Assembly (NCBI GenBank): GCA_947172415.1
Contig: OX359189.1
Location: 8,322,501 to 8,386,500, forward strand
Source of the DNA: Chondrosia reniformis
Taxonomy: Eukaryota; Porifera; Demospongiae; Chondrillida; Chondrillidae
Direction of reading: 5' to 3'
Length of the DNA: 64,000 nt
The position numbers and the translations under genes were made by a program. The notes under the pieces are model-generated. The model searched no databases. It was not told the DNA's origin and was given only the letters and a program-made list of their open reading frames with translations. The stretch's first letter is position 1, and each line of letters begins with the position of its first letter. This document shows, in pieces, positions 33,933 to 45,100 of the stretch.

Positions 33933-36900
33933 TCAATTAACAGCTTCCAATGTAAGAGAATATGATCCCCTTTGAGATTTGCAGCATTTTTTACAGCAAC
34001 CACAATAAATACACATACAAATCAGAGGGATCATTATTATGATTATTATGATAGCAGATATTCCAAGTGCAAGTGAAATCCCAAGGACAACACTTAAATC
34101 AACTGCATTGTAGAAAACAGTTAGAATTAAAATTAGACAATCAGAGATTAAAATGTTAATATACGTACATACATATATATATAAAAGTATATTATGGATA
34201 TACATTACAGTACATGTACGGATATATATGTTAAAATATTATCAGCCTACCTGGTACTTCTGTATCAGTAAGATGGACAGTGTCACTCCGAATAAGCAAA
34301 TTCTCTTTACAAAAAGTTGTGAGAGCTACACCATAAGTTCCACCACCAAGATTACTGATAGTGTAAGAAGTCTCAGTTGTGGTTGCTCTTGTTGATGTTG
34401 ATCCATCTTTGATCTGTTGCCATATGATCTCAAATGTTATTGTACAATTGATTGTGCAATTATTAAAGTGAACCCATGAAAGTTGTATTGTACCAGGAGA
34501 TGTTTCATGAACAATATCAACTGGTTGGAAGATATCTGCATTTAAGAAAAATAGTATGTAAACAATGTACATACATACATAAAAATTAGAAATTTCATCA
34601 ATAAATGTACATGTATATGTACTGTACATGTATATGTACAGTACATATACAGTATAGTAAAGAATAATATTTCTATCATATCTTTACACAGCTCAGTGCA
34701 ATTAACTCGCTTAAGATCAGTTATACACTACATTTTTGATCAACATCTTTATTGAATGTACTCTTAGACATACGTATGAATGCTTATACCAGTGTATTTT
34801 ACATAAAATAAAACAATATATTCAATAAAGCTCATACGTACAAACCTGCTTGTACGTATGTGCATGTATAATCTACATTCTATGCCTGTAGTATATTGTA
34901 GTACGTATTGGTTGGTTGGATATGATTTGAGCATCAGCAACACTTATTATTAATCAAAGAATTAGGACGTTTCGACCCGTAGGTCTTCTTCAGCAATAAA
35001 GTAGTACGTATATACGTATATTGTATATTAGACTAAAATACCAATGTGTATATACCTCTTGCTTTGACTATCACAGGAATACTTCCTTCTATGATATTCA
35101 CATGTTTGTTATCAGTGGTGTTGCTGTTATAACTTGCAGTACATATCAGTGAAGTGTTGTGGCCTGTAAAGTCATCTCTGGTGACTGCAATGTTAAATGA
35201 TACACTGCTACTGTCCATAATATTATTTGTTGTGTCCAATAGTGTTTGGTCACTATTGTAAATGCTGATATTTTGAATATTCCTCTTACTAATTTGATGC
35301 TTACATGAAACAGAAAGATGAGAATCAAAACATACTAAATTCTTTGATAAATCACTTTCCAGTGTACCTATAAAAGTTTAGATGTATTACCAAAGATAAT
35401 ATGTACGTACGTATATACATAAATAATAACACAAGATTTTTCAACATGCTATGTATATACATCTACTTTAGAGTAATGGTCTAATTTCTGTTGTTATTGC
35501 TTAGGTCTATAGAGATGCATGTTTAGGACATCTAAGTACCAGCAAGTAGTTCGAATTTGGGGGTGTCAGGTGCCCCATGACTTTTTAGCTGTGGCAGCCC
35601 TTTCTTAATACAAGTTTCCATGTATAATAGTACTGAATATTATATAGCATGAGCTACAAGGTGCATGATATAAATGAAAATGCACAGTCCTTAGAAACCC
35701 ACCTAATCCACTAATGGATATTGTCACATTCTCACTGGTAACATCCACATTCTCTGGCTGATAAGCAACAAGCACTATACTATAGTCAGAACTTTGAAAC
35801 TGCTCAGGAATATCATATGACTTCGTTGATGTACTTGTAGTGGAAATTGAAGTTCCTTCATTATACAAAGTTACATTAAATAGAAAAATATCTTCTCTGT
35901 AACAGTCACTAATCAATAAGAGATCCCATGAGAGAATTAGTTTGTTCAATCTATGATAAATTCTAAAGTTATTTGGAGTAGGGACCACTAGAAGGCAAAA
36001 GAGTATTATGAAAATAAGCAGCTACAAATAAAATTGAATGACACATCAGCAATGAATTACAATGTAAATTTAGTACACACGCAAGGAAATTAATTCTAAT
36101 GACATCTTTGTAACTATTAAATTAGGTTATTGATATGATTAAATTTTCTTTCAATTTGTTAATTTGTATCACGTTTAATGAAAATCAATTCTAGAATAGT
36201 ACAGGTGATATTGGACTTACATAAGTGAGGAAAACAATAACCTCTAATTAAAAACATTTGAGGTTATACTCAGGTGATATCAGTGCATGCATATATGATT
36301 TTGGTGATTTACTTACTAATGACACTGAAAGTCAATGTATTGCTGATGTTCTGTTTTAACGTAGCACTGTTGAATAAGTAGCAGGCAAAAGAAACATTTT
36401 CAGTTCCAAATTGACTCTTAGCTATACTGACATGCAAATTAGCAAGAGTCCCATTGATATAACGGCTTATAATATCTTTGCCATCAGGATGTAGGTCACC
36501 TCCATTCATTTTCCAAAACACTCCAGGAAGATAATCACTTCCCTCAAGCTGAGGATGACTACAAGAGAGAACGTATACTTCTCCAAAGCACACTGGAGTA
36601 GAAGGACCTTGGAGGGTTGGCATCCCTATGTATCATATTAAAAATGAAGTTACTAAATAGTTGACCAAACCTAAAAACATGTGTACATAAAATGAAAAAG
36701 CCTACAACATGTACATGCATGCATTTTCTGCATTGGAACTACGTATATACCTAGCAGGCATGCGATGTGTACTTAACTGCTAACCTTCCCCAAGAGGTAC
36801 GTAGAATAAAAGGTAGCACATGAACAAACTGCTTAAGGCTTTATAGGGCAGAGAAATGCTAGCTGCCTGCAGAAAAAATAGTATAGGTTATAATATACAG

Positions 36901-39900
36901 ATATTTAATGTTTCGTAGTATTGTTTTCATTGTTGCATACAGTATAAATTACACTCATCACCATCACCTGTTTGTAAGACCTGTTTAACTGATCATGATT
37001 CACATTCAAATTTTGGGATTCACTTAAGAGGTATGACTGCTGTACAAATAAAAGAAGAATAAATGTGTATGCAATACATATTATATATATATACAAAGAG
37101 ATCTGCACTCAACACCAACTCTATTCTTTATATACATGTCACAGATGGGAGATCAAAAATAATGTGAATTTGATTTTATTAATACAGCAACACATTTGTA
37201 ATTTCTTTCCATATACAAACCTTTGATATAGACCGAGTTGATCCTGTAACTATTTGCTAGGATTGAAAAATAAGGGGACATACACATATATATATTATGT
37301 TAGTAGCTTAAATATCAATAACAATGTTTATACATTTCATCTTATTTGAATATTAACTTACATTCATTTTTGAATAAATTCCTATGCAGGGAACCTGATC
37401 ATCAATGAGCTTCTGAGTCTGAGTATATCAATTGCAATGAATTATTCATGTACATAAGTACGTAAATGATTTCATCATCTTGTAAATAAATATTCCACAT
37501 ACATGTACGTAGAATCCATGAATGTAGGCAGGTTTTATAGCTAGTCTGATATGTATATATATGCATATGTACGTAGCATAATACATACATAATATGATTG
37601 ATTATCGAGAAACTCCACTAGCCGGTCAATCGAAAGACAGATGTCACTCGTCAATAAATAAATTTCCAGACGTTTCGACCCAATCCAGGGTCTTCATCAG
37701 TGGTAGGTGATCTGAGATACAAGGCAAGGTGACTTATATATATACACAACCAAGGAGGAGAGGCATGGGGAAAGTAACTGATTGCGTGGGTGTGTAAAAC
37801 ACAAAAACACCCACCCACGCAATCAGTTCCTTTCCCGCCCACGTTTTTCCCCTTGCCCCTCCTCCACCTACCACTGATGAAGACCCTGGATTGGGTCGAA
37901 ACGTCTGGTAATTTATTTATTGACGAGTGACATCTGTCTTTTAATTGACCGGCTAGTGGAGTTTCCCGATAATCAATCATGTCTACACCTGCCACTCAGG
38001 GATATTCAAAGACATACATAATATGTACGTATATAATGTAGGTACACATATTAATGTTACCATGAAGCAGTCAGTTGTGGATCTATCTGGACTGGAATTA
38101 TTAGCATGACTTGTTTCTTCTTTTTTTGAGTGGCCCAATTGATAGGCGCCACTATTTTTTCTCTTTTCATTATTTACTTTTCCAATAAAAATAACACCAA
38201 TGATGACTAATATTATTATACAGACTATCACTAGTACTGGAAACCAAATGCACCACCAAATGAAGCATGCTTGACTATCTGAATCTGTAAAGTCAAATTG
38301 TGTGTACAGAAAAAAACAAGGGTGAAACATACTGGTTAGTTAAAAAAATAAGATGTATTTTACTAACTAATCTGATTTAAGGAAAAATACAAAGTTGGAT
38401 TAAAGTTTATGGAAAATGGTAGCGAAAATCAATATTTCAGGATAAGTACGTAGGTACGTATGTAGCATAAATTCATAAAGCACTGTACACTTTATATGCA
38501 CAACATTCACATAATGATTCTAACTTTTGACTATATATAGGGGTGCCTCTTTCAGATATTTTATTGTACATATAAGTATTAGTTAAATAGATAATTAAGA
38601 GTTACACATTTAGTTACCTGTAGGTAATTTACAGATCTGTGTGACATTGCCACTTGCAATACTGGGGTCTTCTTTACAATATGCTCCAACTCCAATCTCA
38701 TAAGATGTACCAGGAGTAAGACCTTCAATAGTGTAGGATGTTTCAGTAGTGGTTGTATTCCTCAAACTAGATCCATCTCCACTCTGTTGCCATGTTACCT
38801 CATACATGAAGGTACAGTTCTCAAAACACTCATCACTGTGGGACCACATCAAGGAGATACTTGTATCAAAAGAAACAGATGTGAGTGAGGTTGGAGGAAG
38901 GGGAGACTCTGAAGGAATACCAGCTAGATACACACAACACAATAGGCTATGGATGATACTAATGATAGTAATACATATGTACGTATATACTAACCTCTAA
39001 CTCTCACAGTCACAGGTTCACTCTCCTCCATACTACCATCAGCATACACAACAGCACAAGAGTAGTTAGCCTCTCCATTGAGGAAGACACTCTTTCTTGT
39101 TGTCACACTCACTACTGTCTCAGTCTTACTCTGGGATACAACCATATGGTATGCGTCAGGTAGATCAATCCTCTCTACATCCTTCATCCACACTACAGGA
39201 CTGGTCTGACTGAAGATGGATTCACTTGATATAGTATCATTTATATCATGATGGTGACAGGTGAGTTGGACTTGTCTGTCATAACATACAGTACTTGCAG
39301 AGATTGACAGGTAAGCACAATCTAGTAAATTGAATATAAAAATTCACTTTATTTGAACCCTGGTATCACTAATTTTAACAATTTGAATGAATTAATATAA
39401 TGTATTAGTGATCTTCCTTCAGTAAGACTGGTCATGAAGTTTCTCCAAATAATGGAGACCTGTTTTCTCTGCCGATCAGTTATGCCAGGTTATATTAGAA
39501 ATTGGTGACCCCACTCAGAATGTTACAGCATCATGCTGTGCATCTAGGAATGCCACCAAATTACTAGTGGAGACATTCAAGAATGCTGACCTTCTGGATT
39601 TATATGAACATAATCAAAACGTTAGAAAAGCTACAGCTCAGAATGAAACAAAAGAAGGAGAGTGAAAAAAATGAACTATCAAAGGAGAAGGATTATCAAT
39701 AGAATAGTTGAAGGAAAATGTTCCATCTGGCTAAGTGTCTTGCCATTGGAAGGAAACAAATTTGATTTGAATCAGAACAAATGTAGGGATACATTGGTGT
39801 ACAGATATGGTTAAAGCCCATGTGGTCTTCCAACTAACTGTGATGAATGTGGTGAGAAATTGGAAGTAATGAGCACATGGATTAGATTTGTAAGAGAGGT

Positions 39901-41572
39901 TGCCAACGAGACGCCACAATGAAATAGAGACAGCCTATAGCTATATATATGTGACATTAGTGCAATGATGTAGCCCCAAGGGAAGACAGAAGTGGTAGTG
40001 GAATCCAATGAGAATGTTTCAGGTGGTTTGGTGGCTGACTTTAGTGCTCATGGAGTATGGGAACCACAGGTTGAAGCATTGTTTGATGTATGCGTTGTAA
40101 ACGCTGACACACCTTCCTATATATGTAACCGCTTATCTGCCGGAGAGGTTTCAGAATGAAGTGGAGAAGTTTGAGTGTTCAAGATGGTGGCCACATATAG
40201 TACTAGTATTATAGAATTGTTTAATTTTTTTATGTGGCCACCATCTTGTAACTACCGTAATTCGGGAAATTTTAATTTCGTTGTTAAAATATTTTCGTGG
40301 TTGGCTCAAACCACGAAAATTTATCACACGAAATATTTTTAACAACGAATAATAACACGTTGTACAATCTACGTATATGTAAACACAACACAGCTGAGCG
40401 CGGCCAAAATGGCTCTACTGCGATACCTGCAGCGCAAGGACGGTTTACCGGACCCAAAGGGGTGACTTTCGTCCGAAGTACCAGCAGCAACAATCGCCGA
40501 AGGTGCTCCATGTTAACGTATATATGGCTTCCTGTTCGCAATCTGTCACCAAAATGGCGGACGCTCGGCTCCCGGCTGGGCTGGCTTTCGTTTTCTAGCT
40601 AACATTGGAAAACGTTTTTTACGCCTCGAAATTGACGGCAATGAAGCCACAACCGGAATCGTTTAACTGGACATTAAGGACCAAAAGCGAATTACTCGAC
40701 CCACGAGTTTTTTCAACTCGAAATAGACTTGTTCATGACGGTGGTCTTTTAAATGATTACATTTTATAGACTACAGCCTATACCTGGATCATAGAGCATA
40801 TGGCATGGCCTTAGGTATGATCCAGAGTGTATGTATATAACTCATGATCACTTACGTATGTAATCAACTGCCACTTCATTACTAAAGTGGGTATCACTTC
40901 CATCATGGTAATAACATCTATACTCCAAAGGTTCCAAGCTGTTATATGTTGTTTCAAGTAGAGCTGTTGTTGAGTTGTGGAAAGTTGCAATCTCTGGGCT
41001 CCCACTATGTGGATGTATGTCAACTCCATTTCTCTGCCACAGTATAGTGGGTAGATAGCCACACGTTTGAAGGTCGGGATAGGTGCATTGGAGATAGTAT
41101 TCTTGTCCTACACAAACTGGACTACTGATCGATATAATCCTGGGAGAGTCGGAGCACGATTCAACAAAGACTATAACAAACGATAATGGACAATCTAATG
41201 AATTTCCTGTTGCTTTACCTTTAGCTATATTCACAGGGTATATATTTAATTTGTTAGACTATTTAAAGTTCTGCATTTTGAAGATAGTCTCACGTAACCA
41301 GAACGAGCCGTTTTACGTCAATTCCTTCTTTTCCTCTTAACAGGAATTTCAGGTATGAATTATTGGGAGGGTCTGTCTAACTACGAGAGACTATACATAG
41401 TATTTCGTGATCAGCTATGCAGTTTGTAGAGCAAGACTAATAACCGAATGGTCTGTCATGGAAACAGTTATAGGAAGCAAATAACTAACAAATTAAATCA
41501 ATTCTCTTCCTCACCATTGGAGTCTGTGGTAGAGTAGCAGACGATTAACAATGCTACGTTTACAAGACGCAT
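33933..41572 (-). CDS. Long receptor C-G1: two receptor modules joined by a bridge exon (945 aa)
   Basis: Exons: signal peptide 41572-41515 (MRLVNVALLIVCYSTTDS), Ig 41170-40856, Ig 39321-38995, FN3 38923-38618, transmembrane 38284-38061 (phase 1 to 0), tails 37418-37362, 37256-37221, 37039-36968, bridge 36866-36785 (LSSLFMCYLLFYVPLGE; phase 0 to 1), Ig 36625-36317, FN3 35987-35703, Ig 35367-35056, FN3 34535-34251, transmembrane and stop 34102-33933. The total of 2838 bases is in frame. If the bridge donor (GTTAGC) is not used, a stop after GEG at 36780 gives 493 residues. Only about 155 bases separate that stop from the next Ig exon and I see no separate signal-peptide exon there, which supports fusion. 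The bridge holds an ATG, so a G1-only product is possible. The first FN3 exon present in E-G2 is missing; mobile-element relics fill the gap. The tail contains YSKM. Confidence 0.72.
34961..34998 (-). ncRNA. Hammerhead-ribozyme-like core in a G1 intron
   Basis: Minus strand: CUGAAGA, perfect stem GACC-UACG-GGUC, GAAAC, GUC. Stem I is poor (AUUG against CUAAU). No clear flanking inverted repeats. Confidence 0.45.
35535..35610. repeat. Relic of the GC-rich hairpin element
   Basis: Resembles 63075-63140 (AGTAGTTCGA-type start, GGTGCCCC, then a GACTTTTTAGC-type end) but strongly mutated. Confidence 0.4.
37664..37705 (-). ncRNA. Hammerhead-ribozyme-like motif
   Basis: CUGAUGA, stem GACCC/GGGUC with loop UGGAUU, GAAAC, GUC. 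Stem I is CCA/UGG. Confidence 0.55.
37869..37910 (+). ncRNA. Hammerhead-ribozyme-like motif, best stem I
   Basis: UACCA, CUGAUGA, stem GACCC/GGGUC, GAAAC, GUC, UGGUA. UACCA/UGGUA is a perfect 5 bp stem I. Confidence 0.6.
39400..40165 (+). pseudogene. Relic of a LINE-like element, C-terminal part
   Basis: Broken frames contain LSVLPLEGNKFDLNQNKCRD, LVYRYG, LPTNCDECGEKLE and later VWEPQVEALFDVCVVNADTP. These match the pattern of a widespread retroelement protein end: a LPLE-x-x-F-x-L motif, then a Cys-x-Cys region, then a D-V motif. Several stops and frame changes. It lies where E-G2 has its first FN3 exon. Confidence 0.5.
40275..40349. repeat. AT-rich hairpin (MITE) with ACGAAAAT arms
   Basis: TTCGTTGTTAAAATATTT and its imperfect inverse face each other around a GGTTGGCTCAAACC tip. 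No coding. Confidence 0.6.
40380..40735. mobile_element. GC-rich non-coding repeat element
   Basis: CpG-rich sequence against an AT-rich background. GTTAACGTAT...GGCTTCCTGTTCG and AAAATGGCGGACG recur at both ends of the split element at 60917-63143. The end ACGAGTTTTTTCAACTCGAA matches the other copy's hairpin end. Confidence 0.6.
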
Positions 41573-42130
41573 TTTACAAGCGAACGACCAAACGAAGAGA
41601 GGCTACACTCTGAAGATTAAATCTCATGGGAGATTTAATGAAATACCTTCTGCTAGGGAGGCAATTGAAAGATAAACATTTATTTAGGTAATGCCTATGA
41701 ATTTCATGAATATTCGCCTTGTCATGCTCAAATTGAGACATGAGCATATACTCATTTTGATTATAGTATGCAAAATTAAATACGTATGCATTTATTGTAC
41801 TCGAGCCAGCTTATAATTAATTACGTATAATTCATTATTCTTATTAAAGTGACACGTGCCGGAAGGGAACTAGGCCAAGCTGGGGCCCATGAGTCACAAA
41901 GAAACAACAAAAAATGCATTAATGAAAGCATGCACAGACATCATTTATATATACCTTTTGCATGGAAGCATTACCAGGTATACAATCGGAGAAATATATT
42001 TAGAATTTGAAGTCCATGCTTTGCCATGCATAGAGATGACCTATATTCATGTGGAGATTCGTATATAAATATTCGACTTTGAATAATTAATTAATGACAC
42101 CATTGATAGTAGATAGTAATAATCTTGCCA

Positions 42131-45100
42131 TCACAAGTTCGCATAAGTTTTATTTTCCTTCTGACTGAGGGTAAATTCCATTGGTATATATGATGGATTA
42201 TCTGTCAAATCTTCATTAGCGCTTTGATCTGTATTAATGTTGGATCTTTCTTTTGACATTTCTTCATTTAACCCTAAATACATGAAGAAATATACCCTTC
42301 AATGTATACATACAGTAATGTATGTATGGTATAATGCTACAGGAACAGGAAATAAATTCCCTGTATGGTATATATTTTGTCATAATTATGCAATTGTGGT
42401 TGTTATATATTTCTCATATTTTGAAACACGTGCACGTGGTAGCATACTTTTAAGGTAGATTTGCAAAACTACTTTAAAAAATAATATACCTATTTATATA
42501 TATATATGTATAAAAATCTACCATCAATTATTATCAACAGAGCATTTTTATTAATTTCAGAATGACAACTAACCTTTTTTTGCATGGCTGTATATGTGCA
42601 TATACTTTTTCAGACACACAGCCATAAGCAAAATCCAACTTATTATCAAAATTACAACCAGCATTCCAACAGCAATTGCCCATATTCTTTGTGAATCATT
42701 GTGATCCATTATGTACACTATATATAAGTACATATGTATATGCATTAATAGAGCGAGAACTCTGGGATCTTTATTTTTTGTGCACTGACATGCATATAGG
42801 TATGTACGTACGTATCTATCCTACGTATATTGTATGTATACATGATTTTAACTGACAGACTGTAAGTAATATATAGATGCATAATAACTAATAGTTTAAC
42901 ATTATTCCAAACCAGCCAAGCCTAACCCTAACTGTACATCTTTCTTATGACCTACGTATATAACTATAGCTTTATGCATAGATTTTGCGCTATATATTAA
43001 CCTTTGTGATGTTTCAATTTTTGAAATTACCTTTGGTTTGAAATCTAAGTAACACAGTACTACTTTCTAGTCCTCTACTGCTACAAAGGGATTTAACTCC
43101 AGCATCATAGGATGAACCCTGAGTAAGTCCTTTAATGATGTATGAGGTTTTATTAGTGGTGTCACTCTTCCATGCTTCACTTCCTTCCTGTTTCCAGGTC
43201 ACCTCAAATGTGTAGGTACAATTCTCAAAGCACTCCTCTCTATTGGACCAGTCTACAGTGACACTTCTATCACATTCTTGTAAGCTCAGAGAAGTAGGCG
43301 GCAGAATGTAGTCATCTGTGCGCATACAGTATGTATTTGAAGTCATATATGCATACGTAATATACATGTACGTGCGTATTTGCGCATGTATGTATTTAGT
43401 GAGTGGGAAATGCTTTATACAAAAATGTACTTATTAAGAAACATAATGATAGGATCTCTAAGCTATCTAAATTGTATATATATATCAAGTCCTCAGTAGC
43501 CAAGAAGACCCTTATACCTGACCTAAATTAAGGAATTCTTAGCAGACCTACATGCATGATAAGCATGTTATAACCCTGCTGATAAAGTCTTTATGTATAA
43601 TATTTAAATGTAAGTTCCACTATACAAACCATTAATGAAGAACTATTATAGGAGTATCTTTATGCTAAATGTGCATTTAGGACCCCAACAGTTAATTAGG
43701 AAGCATGTTGATTTCTTAAAACTATATAGAACCAAAACCAGATTGGTGTAATCTTCCCTCTTCTTATTGGATGCCTAAGCTCCATAAGAACCCCTAGAGT
43801 CATAGATTCATAGCTACCGCTATAATACTAAGCCCGGCCCCTTTCTAGATTTCTAAATTGAGCCCTTAGACCTATATACTCTGAAGCATGTTAGAGATTT
43901 TGCTAGGAATACAGGTGTTATTTGGATATAGTCTAAAACTCACTAGAAGTCTTATGTACATATAGGTCTATACCCACTATAAAAGCCCAGCTATAGCTGT
44001 AGTTTTGATTTCTCTATCTTATACGTATACCGCTATCACCCCATATCCTTACATATTCATAGTGCCTATACCTGTAACTATAGGAAGTCCCAATATATAT
44101 ATAGAAGTCTGTCAGGATAAATTTGGTCTAACAATGCATATCTCCAACAAAGCAGTCACAGACAACCATTTATAGTAGACCTCAATATACGTAATGACCT
44201 AATTGACAGCATTTAAGTATACATATATATGGTACGTACGTATGTGTATATAGATGGTTCTGTAGTAAGCATTGTGTAGGTATCCCTACTGACTGTGTCC
44301 CAGTATAGTGCTATAGATAATCTTTTTCTGTTTGTCTATATGAGTACGAGCTTATGAAAGACTATACTTAAACATGACTTTGAATTTTCAATTACTGACA
44401 CATACTGGTATACCCCTATTCTTAAAAGGACAAATTCCAACTCTAGAAATCAGACTTTGTTATAACATAACTAGTAATGAAAAACGAGTTTGTCAATGAA
44501 GACTTTAATTTTGAAATTCCAGTCCCCCATTGAGATTGTAATATTCCTATGGTGTGTTTATTTGACAACTATAGGGAGAGATGTGAGTGAGATTGGAGGA
44601 AGGTTAGACTCTGAAGGAATACCAGCTAGATACACAACATAACAGGCTATGCATGGACGATATTATACATATATACTCACCTCTAACTATCACAGTCACA
44701 GGTTCACTCTCCTCCATACTACCATCAGCATACACAACAGCACAAGAGTAGTTAGCCTCTCCATTGAGGAAGACACTCTTTCTTGTTGTCACACTCACAA
44801 CTGTCTCAGTATTATTACTCTGAGATACAACCATATGGTATGTATCAGGTAGATCAATCCTCTCTCCATCCTTCATCCACACTACAGGACTGGTCTGATT
44901 GAAGATGGGTCCACTTGATGTAGTATCAGTTATATCATGATGGTGACAGGTGAGGTGGACTTGTCTGTCGTAACAGACTTGCAATTGATCAGTAGAGATT
45001 GATAACTTGGTACATTCTAACACATGCACGCAGTGTCATGAATAAACAGTATGATAAAATATTGTATAGGTTCATTGGTGCATAGAATTAATTCTTGTTA

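Larger units (their letters stand above)
37597..37979. mobile_element. Foldback element with two inverted hammerhead-like motifs
   Basis: Arms of about 80 bases (37597-37677 and 37900-37979; ACTCCACTAGCCGGTCAAT) are inverted copies. Each arm leads into a hammerhead-like core: 37664-37705 on the minus strand and 37869-37910 on the plus strand. Resembles inverted pseudo-LTR structures of Penelope-like elements. Lies in the intron after the C transmembrane exon. Confidence 0.75.

Noticed and set aside
37651-37995. A 114-codon minus-strand frame
   Set aside because: It runs through the foldback element and its hammerhead-like cores; no domain, and inverted-repeat structure explains it.
40284-40602. 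Overlapping frames on both strands around 40.3-40.6 kb
   Set aside because: They lie in a CpG-rich non-coding repeat that recurs near 60.9 and 62.9 kb without keeping the frame.
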